A DNA stretch of 64,000 nucleotides from the NCBI GenBank assembly GCA_003116975.1, contig BGKB01000023.1, forward strand, positions 310,001 to 374,000. Direction: 5' to 3'. A model generated the notes under the pieces. The model was not told where the DNA came from. It was given only the letters and a program-made list of their open reading frames with translations, and made no database searches. Below, one piece after another: positions 42,329 through 54,369 of the stretch. The first letter of the stretch is position 1. Each line of letters opens with the position of its first letter. A program made the translations under genes and the position numbers. This stretch comes from Aurantiochytrium sp. KH105. Lineage: Eukaryota > Sar > Bigyra > Thraustochytrida > Thraustochytriidae.

Positions 42329-45300
42329 TGATGATGGCATCGCCGAGGAGATCCCACTCACTGTCATGGTCTGCAAGAGCGTCCTCGAGTGCGATGTGTC
42401 GCAGCTTGCGTTTTTCGACTGTATCCCCAACAAGCGCTACTGGAAGGAGTTCACTATTTGGAACAGAAGTGAAATTGCTCTGCAGCTTCGGTGCATTAGT
42501 GTTAACGCTGATGCCATTTCCGTGCAGGTGCAAGACGACGGCAAATTCCACGATGCTGGTCGTATACTTTCCATGCCAGGGTACTCACACCGACGGCTTC
42601 GTGTCACATATCAGCCGTCTGAAGAGGGAGCGTTCAAGTACACTATTTGCATTGAAAACATCCACAACCTCAGCAACAGTGAGCGAATATCCGTGCATTC
42701 AAACGTGCATGCTCCCGGTCGTGCTATGGATGCTGGAGGTGTTCTGCTTGTGCGAGACGTCACGTCCAATGTCGAAATTCGGAACATCAAATTCGACGAC
42801 TGCTTGCTTGGCGCAAAGGTGGAGAAAAAGGTTAGGGTCAAGAACACCACAGATCGTGAACTCGAGGTTCCTCTCACATCCTCGTCACCCTTTGTAAAAT
42901 TTACCTTTGACGAGGACAAGCGCTCCAGCAAAGCAACACAACCAACGAAACGCTCCCCTTCGTCGTCAACGCTCCTACCGCTCGAGAAGCACTCTGCAGA
43001 AAATGTGTACACCAACGAAGTGGACAGCTCGCATCCTGATGCCACCACTGCCACTGCTGCTCTTGCTGCTCGTGAGCGCCCGCAATCGCCGTTCAGCATT
43101 GCTACTGCTAGCACTGCTCTTGGCGCAGGTCTCGACCAGCGCTCAAGTGCTCCATCGAACACGGGCATAGTGGCAGATGAAAATCTACTACATCGTCAAG
43201 ACATGCGCACTTTGACGGCTGATAGCGCGTCTGCTGTAGACTCTGAATTTGCCGAAGACCTCCTTCTTCAAAGACTTGAGCAGGGCAATGTCGAGGGGGC
43301 TACAATTTTCCCTGGCGCGTCTGAGGGTGATAATGAGCAGCAAGTTTCGCTGCGACCTCCTCTTTCTTCAGACGCAGACGGCGAGGTCGACAGTGAAGAC
43401 ATTTTCGCACAAACTGGAACGCACAACGATACCGGCGTCGGCGCCGGCGGCAATTCTGAAGCTCCTGTCAAAGTTACACACGGAGATGGTGCGATGGCGC
43501 TTACCGATGATCATGGCAAGGACGGCAATGGCCTTGACAAACGTCAAAGAGTCGGGGAGAACAATGTCGTTGATCATGATTTCGACGACGATAACGGTGA
43601 CGATGACGATAACGATGGCAACAACGGCGATGGCAATGACGACGAAGATGACGATGATGATGATGACGACGACGACGACGATGACGAAGATGATGATGAC
43701 GACGACGATGATGATGATGATGGTGAAGGCACCAGAGTGGCCCGCACGCGGCGTGGCAAGAAAGGACCGACATCTCGTCCGGGCCATGCGCGAAAGCGAA
43801 GCCGGCGCAGCAGTGGCGAGTCAAGTGGCAGTGCTCACCAAGGAGCAAGCCTAAGTGAAGGTCTTCGGGCAATCATGAAGCCAGCTCCAGCGACTTTGGT
43901 CCTGGGTCCCGGAATGGAGAAAACGATCATCATCAGGTACCGTCCTGGGGTCATTGATCAAGACGAGGAAAGCGCGTCCTCAAGACTCCCGTACAAGCTT
44001 CGGCGCCGCGATTTCCTCATTCATTTCTCCAGCTTAACTATACACGCGTCGGCGCGCGTCTGTAAGAACGGCGTGGCGCTCAGCACCCCGGATCTGAACT
44101 TTGGCGACTGCAACGTGGGTGTCCTCAAAACGAAGACTGTGCGCGTCACCAATCTGAGTGACTTGGCTACCTCTGTCAAGGTCCTTTTGCGCAGTAAGGT
44201 GGTGACACTATATCTTGAGAATGTCGAAGATCCACTCGTAGGCGGCGCTACAACGCAAGGCTCTTTTACTCTCGATCCTCACGCCGTGAAAATCATCACA
44301 GTTTGGTTTATGGCACGCAAGGTGAACTTGCAGTACCACAAGCTCATCACGTTTCGCTCCGTGCAGTCCAATCTCTCTCTGAAAGTGAGATCGTCGAACA
44401 TGGACTCTCACAACATCATTTACCACTCGCTGTTTTATCGGATTCTCCCTTTGACACGCAACTATCCGCGAGAAATTCTTCAGGGCCAGAAACATAAATC
44501 TCCGCCTCGAGACCATCTGAGTGAGATTGACTTTGGAGAGCTGGTCTTCCGCAGTCCGGGCCTGCGTTCGTTTCAGGTCCGCAACATTGTTGAGAAACCA
44601 ATCACGCTACGATTCACCACGAGCGCGGCCTACATTCAATGCTATCTTCTGGAGGACCGCAAGGGATCGGCCACCTCGTCATCATCGTCGTCCTCCCCGC
44701 CACTCAAATTGCTCGAAGGCAACGTTTCCAAAGATGATGTCACCAATCGAGGTCAAGATGTAGCGACAGACGCCACAAGTCGCGCTACGGGCACACCTTC
44801 CAGAGAGCAAGCGAGCTTGGAGGCTGGTAAAACGCCGTCTACTCGAGCCGGAACGAGCGAGTCCTTTGACGACAGCTTTGTCCCAACCCCTGGAGCCACA
44901 AGCGACACGCAAACTCCCCAAAGGAAGACGTTACGGAAAGAGTCGAGTGCCGGCGCCGACGAAACACTGCTTCGCCGGCGGCCCCGATCAATGACTATGT
45001 CGGAAGAACCGTCCGCTTTCAGCCTGCGAGGAGACTCGATTCAGGAGGACGATGCTCTGAGTACAGGCCAAGCAAGTCGACGAGGCGAGTCGTTCAGCGG
45101 CGAGAGCGGAGAGTTTGCCTTTCTTAAACACCACGATCTTCCCAGCGACCCGGAGGCCTCGATTGGCAAGCGTTCTGCGAGGCTTCCACGTACTTTATCC
45201 GAGTTGAGCGAGTCGCTCCTGGATTTCAAGAACTCGTCGGCCTCGGACAACGGGGCGGAAACGCGCCGATCGTATCGTCTGAGTGGCAATATTCCATCTG

Positions 45301-48300
45301 GCGACGATCTTTTCCACCCGTTTGACAATGCTACAAGCAGAAACCTTGCTCCGGCCTCCGCTGTGGGTGACTCTGACGTCGATGACGGACAGAGGAGCCT
45401 TGGCGGCCACGATGACGACATCGACGCCTCACGTCATGATCTTGAGGCTGATGTTGCCGGGGATAGTGGACCCGCCAGCGGCGACGACGACTTGGAATCA
45501 GGAGACTTGCAACCCAGAGGTTCATCCTCCAAGGACCTGCGCCGGTCTCTTTCTCTTGTTTCCGAATTGGGCAGCACTAAAGCTTCGGCCCAGCGCTCCA
45601 GTAGCATCACCGACGCGACGTCGTCGCCAAAGGCTGGCGCACTCGATACGTCTGCAAAAAACGGCCGTCGATCTTCGCAGACCGATGCCCGGAACGAGTC
45701 GCGGCGCGGCCGTGGCGGTGCAAACCGAGACGTTTCGGAGGGCGACGGCGAGCAAAATGCAACAGGCTTGCAATCCCGTCACAAGAATGCCACGTCTTCC
45801 GAGGTCGACTGGCAGAGCATTTGCGATGCTTTCGAGCGACCTCAAAAACTTTACTTTAGTGGGATGGAACCCAGCGAAGAGCAAGGTATCGTCTCGCAGG
45901 CGGAGGAGCGACTTCGAGCGTTGAAGGACGCTCTCGGCGGCGCGAAGGCCCTCGGCGAGCTGGTTATCTCCCCCGGTCAAAGCGTCCGTGTTGGCGTCGT
46001 CATGTATCCCCCTCTGCTGCTGCAAGAAACTTCGAAACCAGCCCAAAATAGCAGCGAAGGCGAGGCAATGGAAGGGCTGAAGGATTCGTCTGCGAGTATT
46101 GGCGTCGCAGCCAGCGAGGCAAGCAAGGCCGTTATTAAAGAACAGGCACGTATGCTCTCGGGAAAGCTCAAGCTCCTGTCCGGCAACGTGTTTGTAGAAC
46201 AACTCGATCTCGACGAGGCTGACATGGAGCGGATTCAGCAAATCCACACCTGGGGAAGACTCACGCACGATGAAGTGAGGCTAGAAAAGCGTGCCTTGCC
46301 GGTTGTTGCCAAGGTCGGCAAGTCGATCATGTCGTTTGCGCAACGCCAAATCAACTTTGGTCTCGTCAAGTTCCCGTACTATCCAGCAATTCGCACCTTG
46401 TATCTCAGCAACGAAAGTTCACTCCCGCTCATCTACAAACTGCGCAAGTCCCGTTCCTTCAATGCGGGATTTTTAGAGCTTATCCGGAATCCGATGGGCA
46501 TGGTGCGGCCATTCGGCACAAAGGAGATAAAGTTTCGTTTCAATCCGACAATGGCGGGGCCAATCGACGAGACTCTCACAGTGTGCAACGTTTTGGACGA
46601 GGCTGGAAGTCTAGAAATCAAGATTAAAGCAAACGTCGTTCGCCCACAGCGGTTCCAAGTTGACACCACACAGCTCTTTTTCGAATGCGTCAAACGGAGC
46701 AGCAGCGTGCAATCTTTGGTAATTCGCAATGCGTACCACAAGCATCGTGAATTTGCGATCAAACTCAAGGGGAGCGGGCTGGATCCCTTTCGACTACGTT
46801 TTGCTTCCATAGCATCGTCAACGCGGATTCCACCCCAGCTCGGAGAGCAGATCGAGCATCTCCAACACAAGTATCGTATCGCGGAGACGAAAAATCAGGT
46901 GAAAAAGCTCAAGTCCCTGCGTGTCAAGCTCGACGAACTCTACGCCAAGGGCAACAAGCAGCAGGAAGACCATACTCGACTTTTGGCACTTCCCTCTGGT
47001 GGCGCCAAGCTAGCAATTCCGCCAGAGGCCACTGCAAGCGTGCAACTGCAGGCGTTCGTGAGTGCCGAGCGCTGTGAGAGTCTTCGCCCCGGCGACTACA
47101 GCGGCGTACTGCAGATTTTCCAGGTGAAAAACCAGGATGCGGTGCTAGAAGTGCCTATTGTTGTTCGAAACTCCATCTCGGGCATCGATGCGAGTCCCAT
47201 CAGCATCACGCCGCCTCTCATCCCCAGCTCGCTGGCAGTTGATTTGACGGCGCGCAGCGATTCCAAATCCTCGATTGACACGCCTATTCACCCGGAAAGC
47301 TTGAACTCGCCGACTTCACCGCCTGTGGCACCGTTGGATGTGGCGACAGCGACGAATGTGGACGACGAGAAGAACACGACCAAAGACGAGGCATTGCCGA
47401 CAGTCACGACCTCGTCCGCGAATGACTCTGTGCCGTTGCCGCCTCAGCGGTCTTCGTTGCGGTCGCCAACTGCGCTGCGGCGCAAACCGAGGTCGGCGAG
47501 GCACTTTCTCTCACCAGCTCGTCGTATTGGCTCGCAGGGTACAATTCAGGCGCAGGCGGATTCGCACGTGGGGCTCATCAAGACTTCAAGCTTGAATTCA
47601 ACGGCAAGCTCGAATTCGAGCTCAAGTAGTAATGACGTGGTGGTGCCAGGATTTGATTTTGAGGTGACGCCCAAGGTGTTCAGTCTTGGCGCCGTCACTC
47701 TACGTACAGAAGCCCTTGAGGCGATTTTCCGGATCCAAGTACGGCAAAAGCGCGCGGAAGATGCGTCGTTGCCAATTTACTTCAGAGTGACGAACGCCAG
47801 CATTCCTATAGGTCAAGAGGGTCATCTGTCGCAGCATCTTCTTTCAGACCCAGCTTCGTCACTGGAACTGCGCCTCCCTGTACACATAGAAAAGGGCGGC
47901 AAGGGCGGACGTTACTCGCGAACAATCAAAATTAAGTGTAAAGGTCGCGTCAAGACTGTCATTGTCAAGTACAACATTATGCACGTGCACTTCTTGAACC
48001 TGGATCCAAAGCTTACTGGCCAGCCGTCAGCGTTGGACTTTGGGTTCTGTTATGTCAAGGCTACGTGTCCGATTCCGCCGCAAAAAGTGGAGATGAAGAA
48101 CATCTTTGATCAACCGCTGACGATCAGCGCCGTGTCGCCCTACAAACGGCAAATTTGCATCTTTATGGACCAGGAGATGGCGAGGCCAATGGAAGAGGTT
48201 CGCATTGAGCCGATGGAGATTGTATCATGCTGGGTCTTTATTGACCCAGAACTTCTTGGGGAGACTTCTCGTGTCTTCCGTGGTGGTGTGCAGTTCTTCA

Positions 48301-51300
48301 TGAAGGACTGGTTCACCTGCACCATCAAGGTCAAGGCAATAATTGGCATTAGCGAGTGGTCTCTGGACTGTTCGCACGTTGACGCAGGCATTCTCGATAA
48401 TGCTGAGACAACGAGCTCCGGTCGCTTCCGAATTATGAATCGTACCAAGGCGATGCCTCTTCTTTACACTGTCAGACAGCGTCGCGCTGCTTCGTCGACG
48501 GAGAAAAGCGCGCTGGACCTACGCTTTGCGATTTTGCCAGAAAGTCAAGACGATTCACTGTTGGATGATGACGAGCCCGTCTTTGCAGAGGCGGTCACCC
48601 GCAAGGTGGAGCCGGAGGTCTCCGAGACGATTAAGATTTGTGTGCGAGTCAAACATAAGGAGGCTAATGTGTTGCCACGAGGCCTTTTGACCGCAACTGT
48701 CGAGGTCATAAACAGCATGACGGACGAATGCGAAGAGATTGTCGTGTACGCGTTGGTGCCTCCTGCCGTAGCATCGGGCCTTCGGGATCTTGTCGGCTTT
48801 GAAGAGTGTACGCTCAGCCCAACTTTCACAGGTAATGAAGGCAGGGTGGAGCGGCCCGGCGGATGCGAGTGCGACTTTGTAAACACCTTGACAGGTCGCC
48901 GTTTGCATGTAGTTGCCAGCATTGTTTGCCCGGAGTTGACAAAGACGCTTTCTGTCCTAGAATTTGTTCGGCCGAAAACTTCTGCGAGCGCCAAAGAAGA
49001 AGAAGAAAATGTCGACGACGATGACAAAGAAGGTGAAGAAGCCGAAAGAACTCTCGATTCAAGTGGCTCGAGCAAAGACGAAGATCTGTGCACATTGGAA
49101 GCTTGGTTGGATCCCGGGGATCGCCTCGCAGCGAGCGTTCAAGTTCGCCCAAAATTCGATTTGCAAGGAAAGGAGCATGTTAGCGGCTTGGTGGTTTTTT
49201 CGGTAGATGGCAAGGAAACTGTCGCTGCGCGGCGAATCGTTGGTGCTGTACGAAACTACACGCTACAGTTGGCGCAGGACACTCTCGACGTGGGAAAGGT
49301 GTTTGCGAATATGAGTCGACGCGTGAGCATCAAGGTGGAGAACGCCGTTGCGGAGTTGGAACTCGGCCTGCGCGTTGAAAACTTTGCACACTGCGGGACC
49401 GTGGAAGCGACGTATTCTGCATCGGAACGGACCATCTTTGTCGATATGCAGATCGGTGCTGGATCTGATGCCATGGTGCCGATCGATGCCTTTTTGGTGG
49501 TGACAAATCTGCTCAATCCAATCGACACGCTTACCGTTAAAATTCTGGGTCGCATCGTGTCAAGAGTGGTGGAACTGCCAACGAGACTGTCGTTGCCAAC
49601 TTTGACTATTCCGGCACCACACGGCAACGACCCATTGGAGTGCAATGCTTGGTTCACGATTCGCAACGTCTTCGGGGAGCCTTTGGTCTGTAGCTTTGAT
49701 GTTGAGTATGATCCTTCGTGGGCACGCTTTGTGAAGCTGACACCGATGCTGCGGGTGTCAAACGAGCCAGTCAATGAGGTCCGGCTTGATAGCGACGAGG
49801 CTGTTGATGTCCGTGTTGTGCTCGAACCGCGCGCGGGAGCACGCCTACCGCAGGGCAACTTTCAGAACATAGGTTTTGGCAAACTCCATGTTCTAGCAAA
49901 CGATCTCGCGCATAGTGTGGAGCTTTGCGCCTCGTTCAAACCAGGCAAGACCTTTGTCCTTTCCGTGTCAAAGCTGGTGTTTTACACGACGCGTCTTGAG
50001 CCTGGGCTGCTTGCAGTTTCTGAGGAGTCCGCCAACGAAGGATTCCATGTGCGTAATGTGTCGATGGAAACGGCACTACGCTTTCGAGTGCAAGCGGAAC
50101 CGCTAGCAGTCCTGCGGGGTCAAAAGATTCTGGCACGCATCCCGGGAACCTCGACTGAGGTGCAAACATGGCGCGTCATGCCTTCGCCGGCAAGTTTGGA
50201 GCGCGTATTTACGATTGAGCCTGGAAAATCTTTGTTCGTCAAGGTGGAGCTGCTCGCCTGCGCTGACACGGCTGGGCCTTTTCATTCGCGAGCCTCTCGA
50301 GGTGGTGGAGGAGGAGGAGGCCCCCCCGGAACGCTGGCGCGATCGTCATCTCTGTCGTCGTCAACGTCGTCATCTTCGACCTCTTCAATGACGTCCGGGG
50401 TGCATGGAGTTGTCGAGGAAGGCAGCAGGGACGCTGCCGGAAGCCCTGCGATCGTGTCTGAAAGTGGTGAGGAAAACGCACGTGAGGGCGATGCAACGCA
50501 TGGGGTGCTACGTGTCCTTGACGTAGACTCCCCTGGCACGGAAGAGCATCTTGCGGTCGTGCTCCGGCCCAGTGCTAATCAGCAAGAAAAGAGCACAGGT
50601 CGAGTTGGGTTTACCTCCAGTGAAGCGAATAGTGAGGACGGGCCGCTCGAAGAGACATTAGCTACTATCGGAGATGCTGCTAGGGCCAAAAATGAAGTCG
50701 ACGTTGACGCGCAGTCGTCCACGTCACCAACAATAGGGGCCGCGGGTACCGGGAGCGGTCCTTCGTCCGCGCAAGAATCGCTCGCGGAAAGCTATGACGT
50801 CCGGCCGAGACGCACAGCCTATTCGGATGTGTCTTCGGAAATCTCAGGAATGAGTTTTCAGCCTGATCGCCCCAACACCCCGAAACTCTCTCATCGCATG
50901 CACGCACAGGTTTCGCAAAGCTTGAATACGACGAGTGCGCAGCGCGGGGCCGGAAATGAGAACATGAGTAGCAGCGACTACGTTGCGGCGGGTGGCAAAA
51001 ATCGCATTCGACGCGAAAGTCTCGAGCAAATTGCGTCTATGGGAGACGTCTATGACGATTTTGGTTCAGGTGTCTCGAGTGGCGCAGGACGTTCTGTAAA
51101 GGCCGGCGGCTCCGGTGCAGACGAAGGCGGCGACGAGAGGAGCTCGGAGGAGATGGGGTCCGAAGATGGAGGCGTGTTCAACGGAGGGGAACTCGAAGGC
51201 GAGGTGGCAGAAGGTGCTTCTCAATCTGAGCGCGTTCGGAAACTGCGTTCGTCGGCGACTTCTTTCGAGTCTACCTCGTCTCAGGACTCATATCTGTCGC

Positions 51301-53249
51301 AGGGTCCGGTGGGCAAGTCAGTCTCATGGGAAGAGCAGCTTGTTGCCAAGGCATCACTCTTTTCACGCGCTTTTGAGCGTCCTGCAGCACCGAGCGGAAA
51401 TCGTGCTGGCACCGGTCGCGATGTTGCTGCGAACGCGAACGGGAATGCGAATGGTGCTGATGCTGGCGAAGGAGACAAGGCTCACCACGGCGACGTGGAC
51501 GTCACAGGTGATGGTGACCTTGGCGTTGGTGGAAATGCCGGCGGACCATGTGCAGTAGCGCTGCAGGGATGCACACCGCTTGGCAGATCAAAGAATCGGT
51601 TTGAGATCAACGTCGGCCGACAAGCCTGTGGAAGCGGCTCGTGCGAATGGACCATGGACGTGCGGAACGTGAGTCGCGGGCCTGTGGAGTACGACATTGT
51701 TCTCGTGGACGAGCGGGATCGTGCGTGGGTCGAGCTTTCCCGGAGCACTGGTTTCTTGAGCACGGAACATGACTTTCACACAATCACACTTCGTTTCTCG
51801 ACGGATCGATTCGGCATGTTTTCCACTTACCTTTTGGTGCTCGAGAATAAGTCCCAGAACGTGAAGCTGATTCGCGTCGTCATGGACGTCTACGTGTCAG
51901 CGCTTTCTGACGTGATTGCTTCGCAACTGCTGGAGTCGGGCGAGGACGGCCGGCACCGAGGCGCGAAGGGCCTCTTTTGTGTGAGCGCGCGCGGTCACGA
52001 CAATTTTGGTCGGGGGGACACAACAGTATTGGATCTTGGCGAGATAACGCAGGGCTTGTGCGTTCGTACGCACTCTTTTGTGGTCAAGAACCTCGCGCCT
52101 GTCCCTCTTTCCTTTGTTTTGACGCACGACGCGCAAGAGTCTGGTTTCGTCGAGTTTTACCTCGATCCTGCCTCGTCGTCCACGTCAAGCACAATTTCAC
52201 TTCCGGGAGGGGGCCAGCAGCGCGTGTTTCTCCACGTATCCCCATCGAAAACGACTCCATCGGGGACCCTGAGCAACAAGATTTGTGTCTCGTGTGAAAG
52301 CATCAGAGACCTCGAAGTGGAGATTGAGCTCCGTGCGCGATGCTTTACGAAGAGCTTGCAAGTGAGTAGCCTCAAGTGGGAACATGGGTCGCACCTCACT
52401 CTCGGGGAAGGCGAGGAGGAGCGCTCGCGCGCTTATGCACTCGAGGAGGAACGCAATCAGCTTCGTTACGTTTATTTTCGAAGCGAGCAACTGCATAATT
52501 CGGCGCAGCTTGTGCTACGTAACTCCAGTCAGCAGCCGTTGACAGCGCGAATCACATCTGCATCGCCCTTCTTTCTGGTCTCCGTGCCTGATGCCGACAA
52601 GCTGGCGACACATGTTGAGTCGGTGACCTTGCAACCGGAGGAGGCCATTCCAGTGCGCGTTCATCCGGTGGCAGCTTTGCTCGAAAAGGCCGCCACCGAG
52701 GAGCGAGAGAAGGAGGGCAGTCAGGCGTCTTCGTCTCTGACGATCACGGGCCACCTCTTTGTTGCGAATCAGAATCGCGAACGTGTTCACTACATTTTGC
52801 ACTATGATGCCCACGATCGTCCGGAGAGCTATGCGGGGGGCGCTGCCATGGGCGGCAGCGGCGTGAGCGAGCACGTGGGCACCTTGCGCAGCGATGTCTG
52901 GTCGCTCGCTACTTCTGCAGACCTTTTTCGTTGTGAAGGTCTTGTTGCGGCTGCTTTGAACAACATTTATCGTTTCCGCTTCATCAAAACGACCAAGCCC
53001 GTGCAGGACGCAATCGAGCACGACATTGGGCTGCTCACGGATATGTTCATTGCTTTTGCTTTTCGGCACCTTCGGGGCGAGGGGATTCACCGCGTCGCTG
53101 CTCTTCTCTTTCATGTTTGTGTTTCTGTGGATGATGAGATTCGCCAGGTCGCACTGCGGAATCTTCGTCGTCTTTTATCATGCATTCCTGGCTCAGAACC
53201 TGCTTTTCGCTCGCTGCAGCCGCTTGCCCAAGGTCTCTTGTCTCGTTAA
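41343..53249 (+). CDS. Giant multi-ASH (ASPM/SPD-2/Hydin) domain protein
   Basis: A single open frame for 3,968 residues; ATG 41343 is the first in frame after a stop at 41253. No family member is recognised with confidence, but ASH/MSP-type Ig-like domains recur with their signature (hydrophobic-Asp-Phe-Gly, then VxVxN). Examples are LNFGDCNVGVLKTKTVRVTN (about residue 917), IDFGELVFRSPGLRSFQVRN (1062), INFGLVKFPYYPAIRTLYLS (1667), LDFGFCYVKATCPIPPQKVE (2230), LDVGKVFANMSRRVSIKVEN (2646) and LDLGEITQGLCVRTHSFVVK (3563). I count about a dozen. Disordered linkers separate them: poly-Asp near 318-335 and 740-800, and Ser/Asp/Glu-rich at about 1110-1490 and 2980-3415. No membrane segment. ASH proteins (Hydin, CFAP47/65/74, SPD-2/CEP192) sit in axonemes or centrosomes, so a flagellar or centriolar scaffold is the likeliest role; this is inference. 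Confidence 0.85.
42287..42336 (+). repeat. Poly-Asp GAC/GAT repeat in the giant gene (first)
   Basis: About 16 consecutive Asp codons, mixed GAC and GAT, within an acidic linker. Confidence 0.9.
43575..43732 (+). repeat. Asp-rich GAC/GAT repeat in the giant gene (second)
   Basis: About 50 codons almost entirely Asp with scattered Asn, Gly and Glu, encoded by mixed GAC/GAT. It falls in the linker that interrupts the second ASH-like domain. Confidence 0.9.
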
Positions 53250-54171
53250 CGTCAAGCATGGGAGGCGCGAGGGGCAGCCCCTTTCTAAACGAACAAACAT
53301 TTCTTTGTATACTATGGCCAATGGTGGTGTGTTCAATGGTGCTCTCTGTGCAGCGCCCAGCTCGACAAGGCTGCTTCGGAGAGGCGGCTGTTTTCTTCCT
53401 CGGCTCATCTCGAGACCTCGCCCCTAAAACGACGACACTTGTGAGTTTAATCCGCGCTTCAGCCGACGACTGCTTCTCCCTCCCTCTCTCGCAGGTCAAT
53501 CGGTCCAGCAGACGCTGGCGCTCCTCTCGAGCTGCAGCGCGCGCAGGAGGCGCTGGACCGCGAGCTAGCTTCACCGCCAGCTCAGCTCTGCAGGCCGGCG
53601 CTGGCAGGCAGGTCGCGGAATCGCCAGCGCGACCTCCGGCGCTCTCGCCGTCGCGCGAAACCCGGTCGTGCCGCGGCCTGCGCGACTCGCTCCAGAAGAT
53701 CCAGACGCTCCGGGCGCGTCGCTGGCCGCCGCTGTACTTTGGGAAAGAAAGTCGCTCGCAAACCCTCCTCGCCCGCACCTCGGACGCGCGACTGCGCGCG
53801 GGAGCGAGCGAGCGAGCGAGCGCGCGCGCGCGCGCTCGAGAGCGCGAGCAGCCGCCGGCGGGCCCCCGGCGGGCCCCCGCAAGCCCGCGGCGCCGCCCGG
53901 CGAGCGGGAGATCGATCGGTGCATCCATCCATCCATCCATCCGGGCGGCCAACGTCGCTCGCGACCTCGAGGAGGCCGGCGCCGCGGCGGGCCTCGCCTC
54001 GCCTCGCCTCGCCTCGCGCGCAGAGCGGGCGAGAGAGAGAGACCGACCCCGCTCGCGGCGGGGCGCCGCCCTTGCCGCCCTCCCGAGGAGCCTGCGCGTC
54101 GCGGCGCTCGGGACCGCGGGCGGGCTCGCCGCTCTCGGCCGGACGCCGAGACTCTCGCTCGAGTGGGTCCT

Positions 54172-54212
<41 letters not shown>

Positions 54213-54369
54213 TCATTTGCGAGAAGAGATAACCCTTTGAGCGGGAGGAAGCTTTTGCCGCGACGCCTGGCACCGCGACGTCCGGCACTCGGTCACGATT
54301 ACGAGCAGGTGCAGCATTTTTCCTCGGCTGCGGCCATAAACGGAAACAGGGCGCAAGAGGTCAGCGAGC
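53250..54369. other. GC-rich intergenic region with simple repeats
   Basis: 1,120 bases between the giant gene and the RING gene. Repeats include GCGAG/GC runs near 53803-53840, CATC near 53921-53942, CCTCG near 53993-54017 and GTC at 54174-54212. A GTGAGT...CTCTCGCAG pair at 53441-53494 looks like a 54-base intron, but no protein on either side is recognisable; it could be a leader intron of the RING gene. Confidence 0.5.
54174..54212. repeat. (GTC)n trinucleotide repeat
   Basis: About twelve GTC units, ending 158 bases before the RING gene's ATG. Confidence 0.92.

Noticed and set aside
53441-53494. Possible 54-base intron (GTGAGT...CTCTCGCAG)
   Set aside because: Splice signals look good, but no recognisable protein on either side supports a gene; it could be a leader intron of the RING gene.
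53047-54288. Minus- and plus-strand open frames (up to 413 codons) across the gap after the giant gene
   Set aside because: Arg/Ala/Ser low complexity and poly-Val or poly-Thr from simple repeats; open frames are expected by chance at such high GC.
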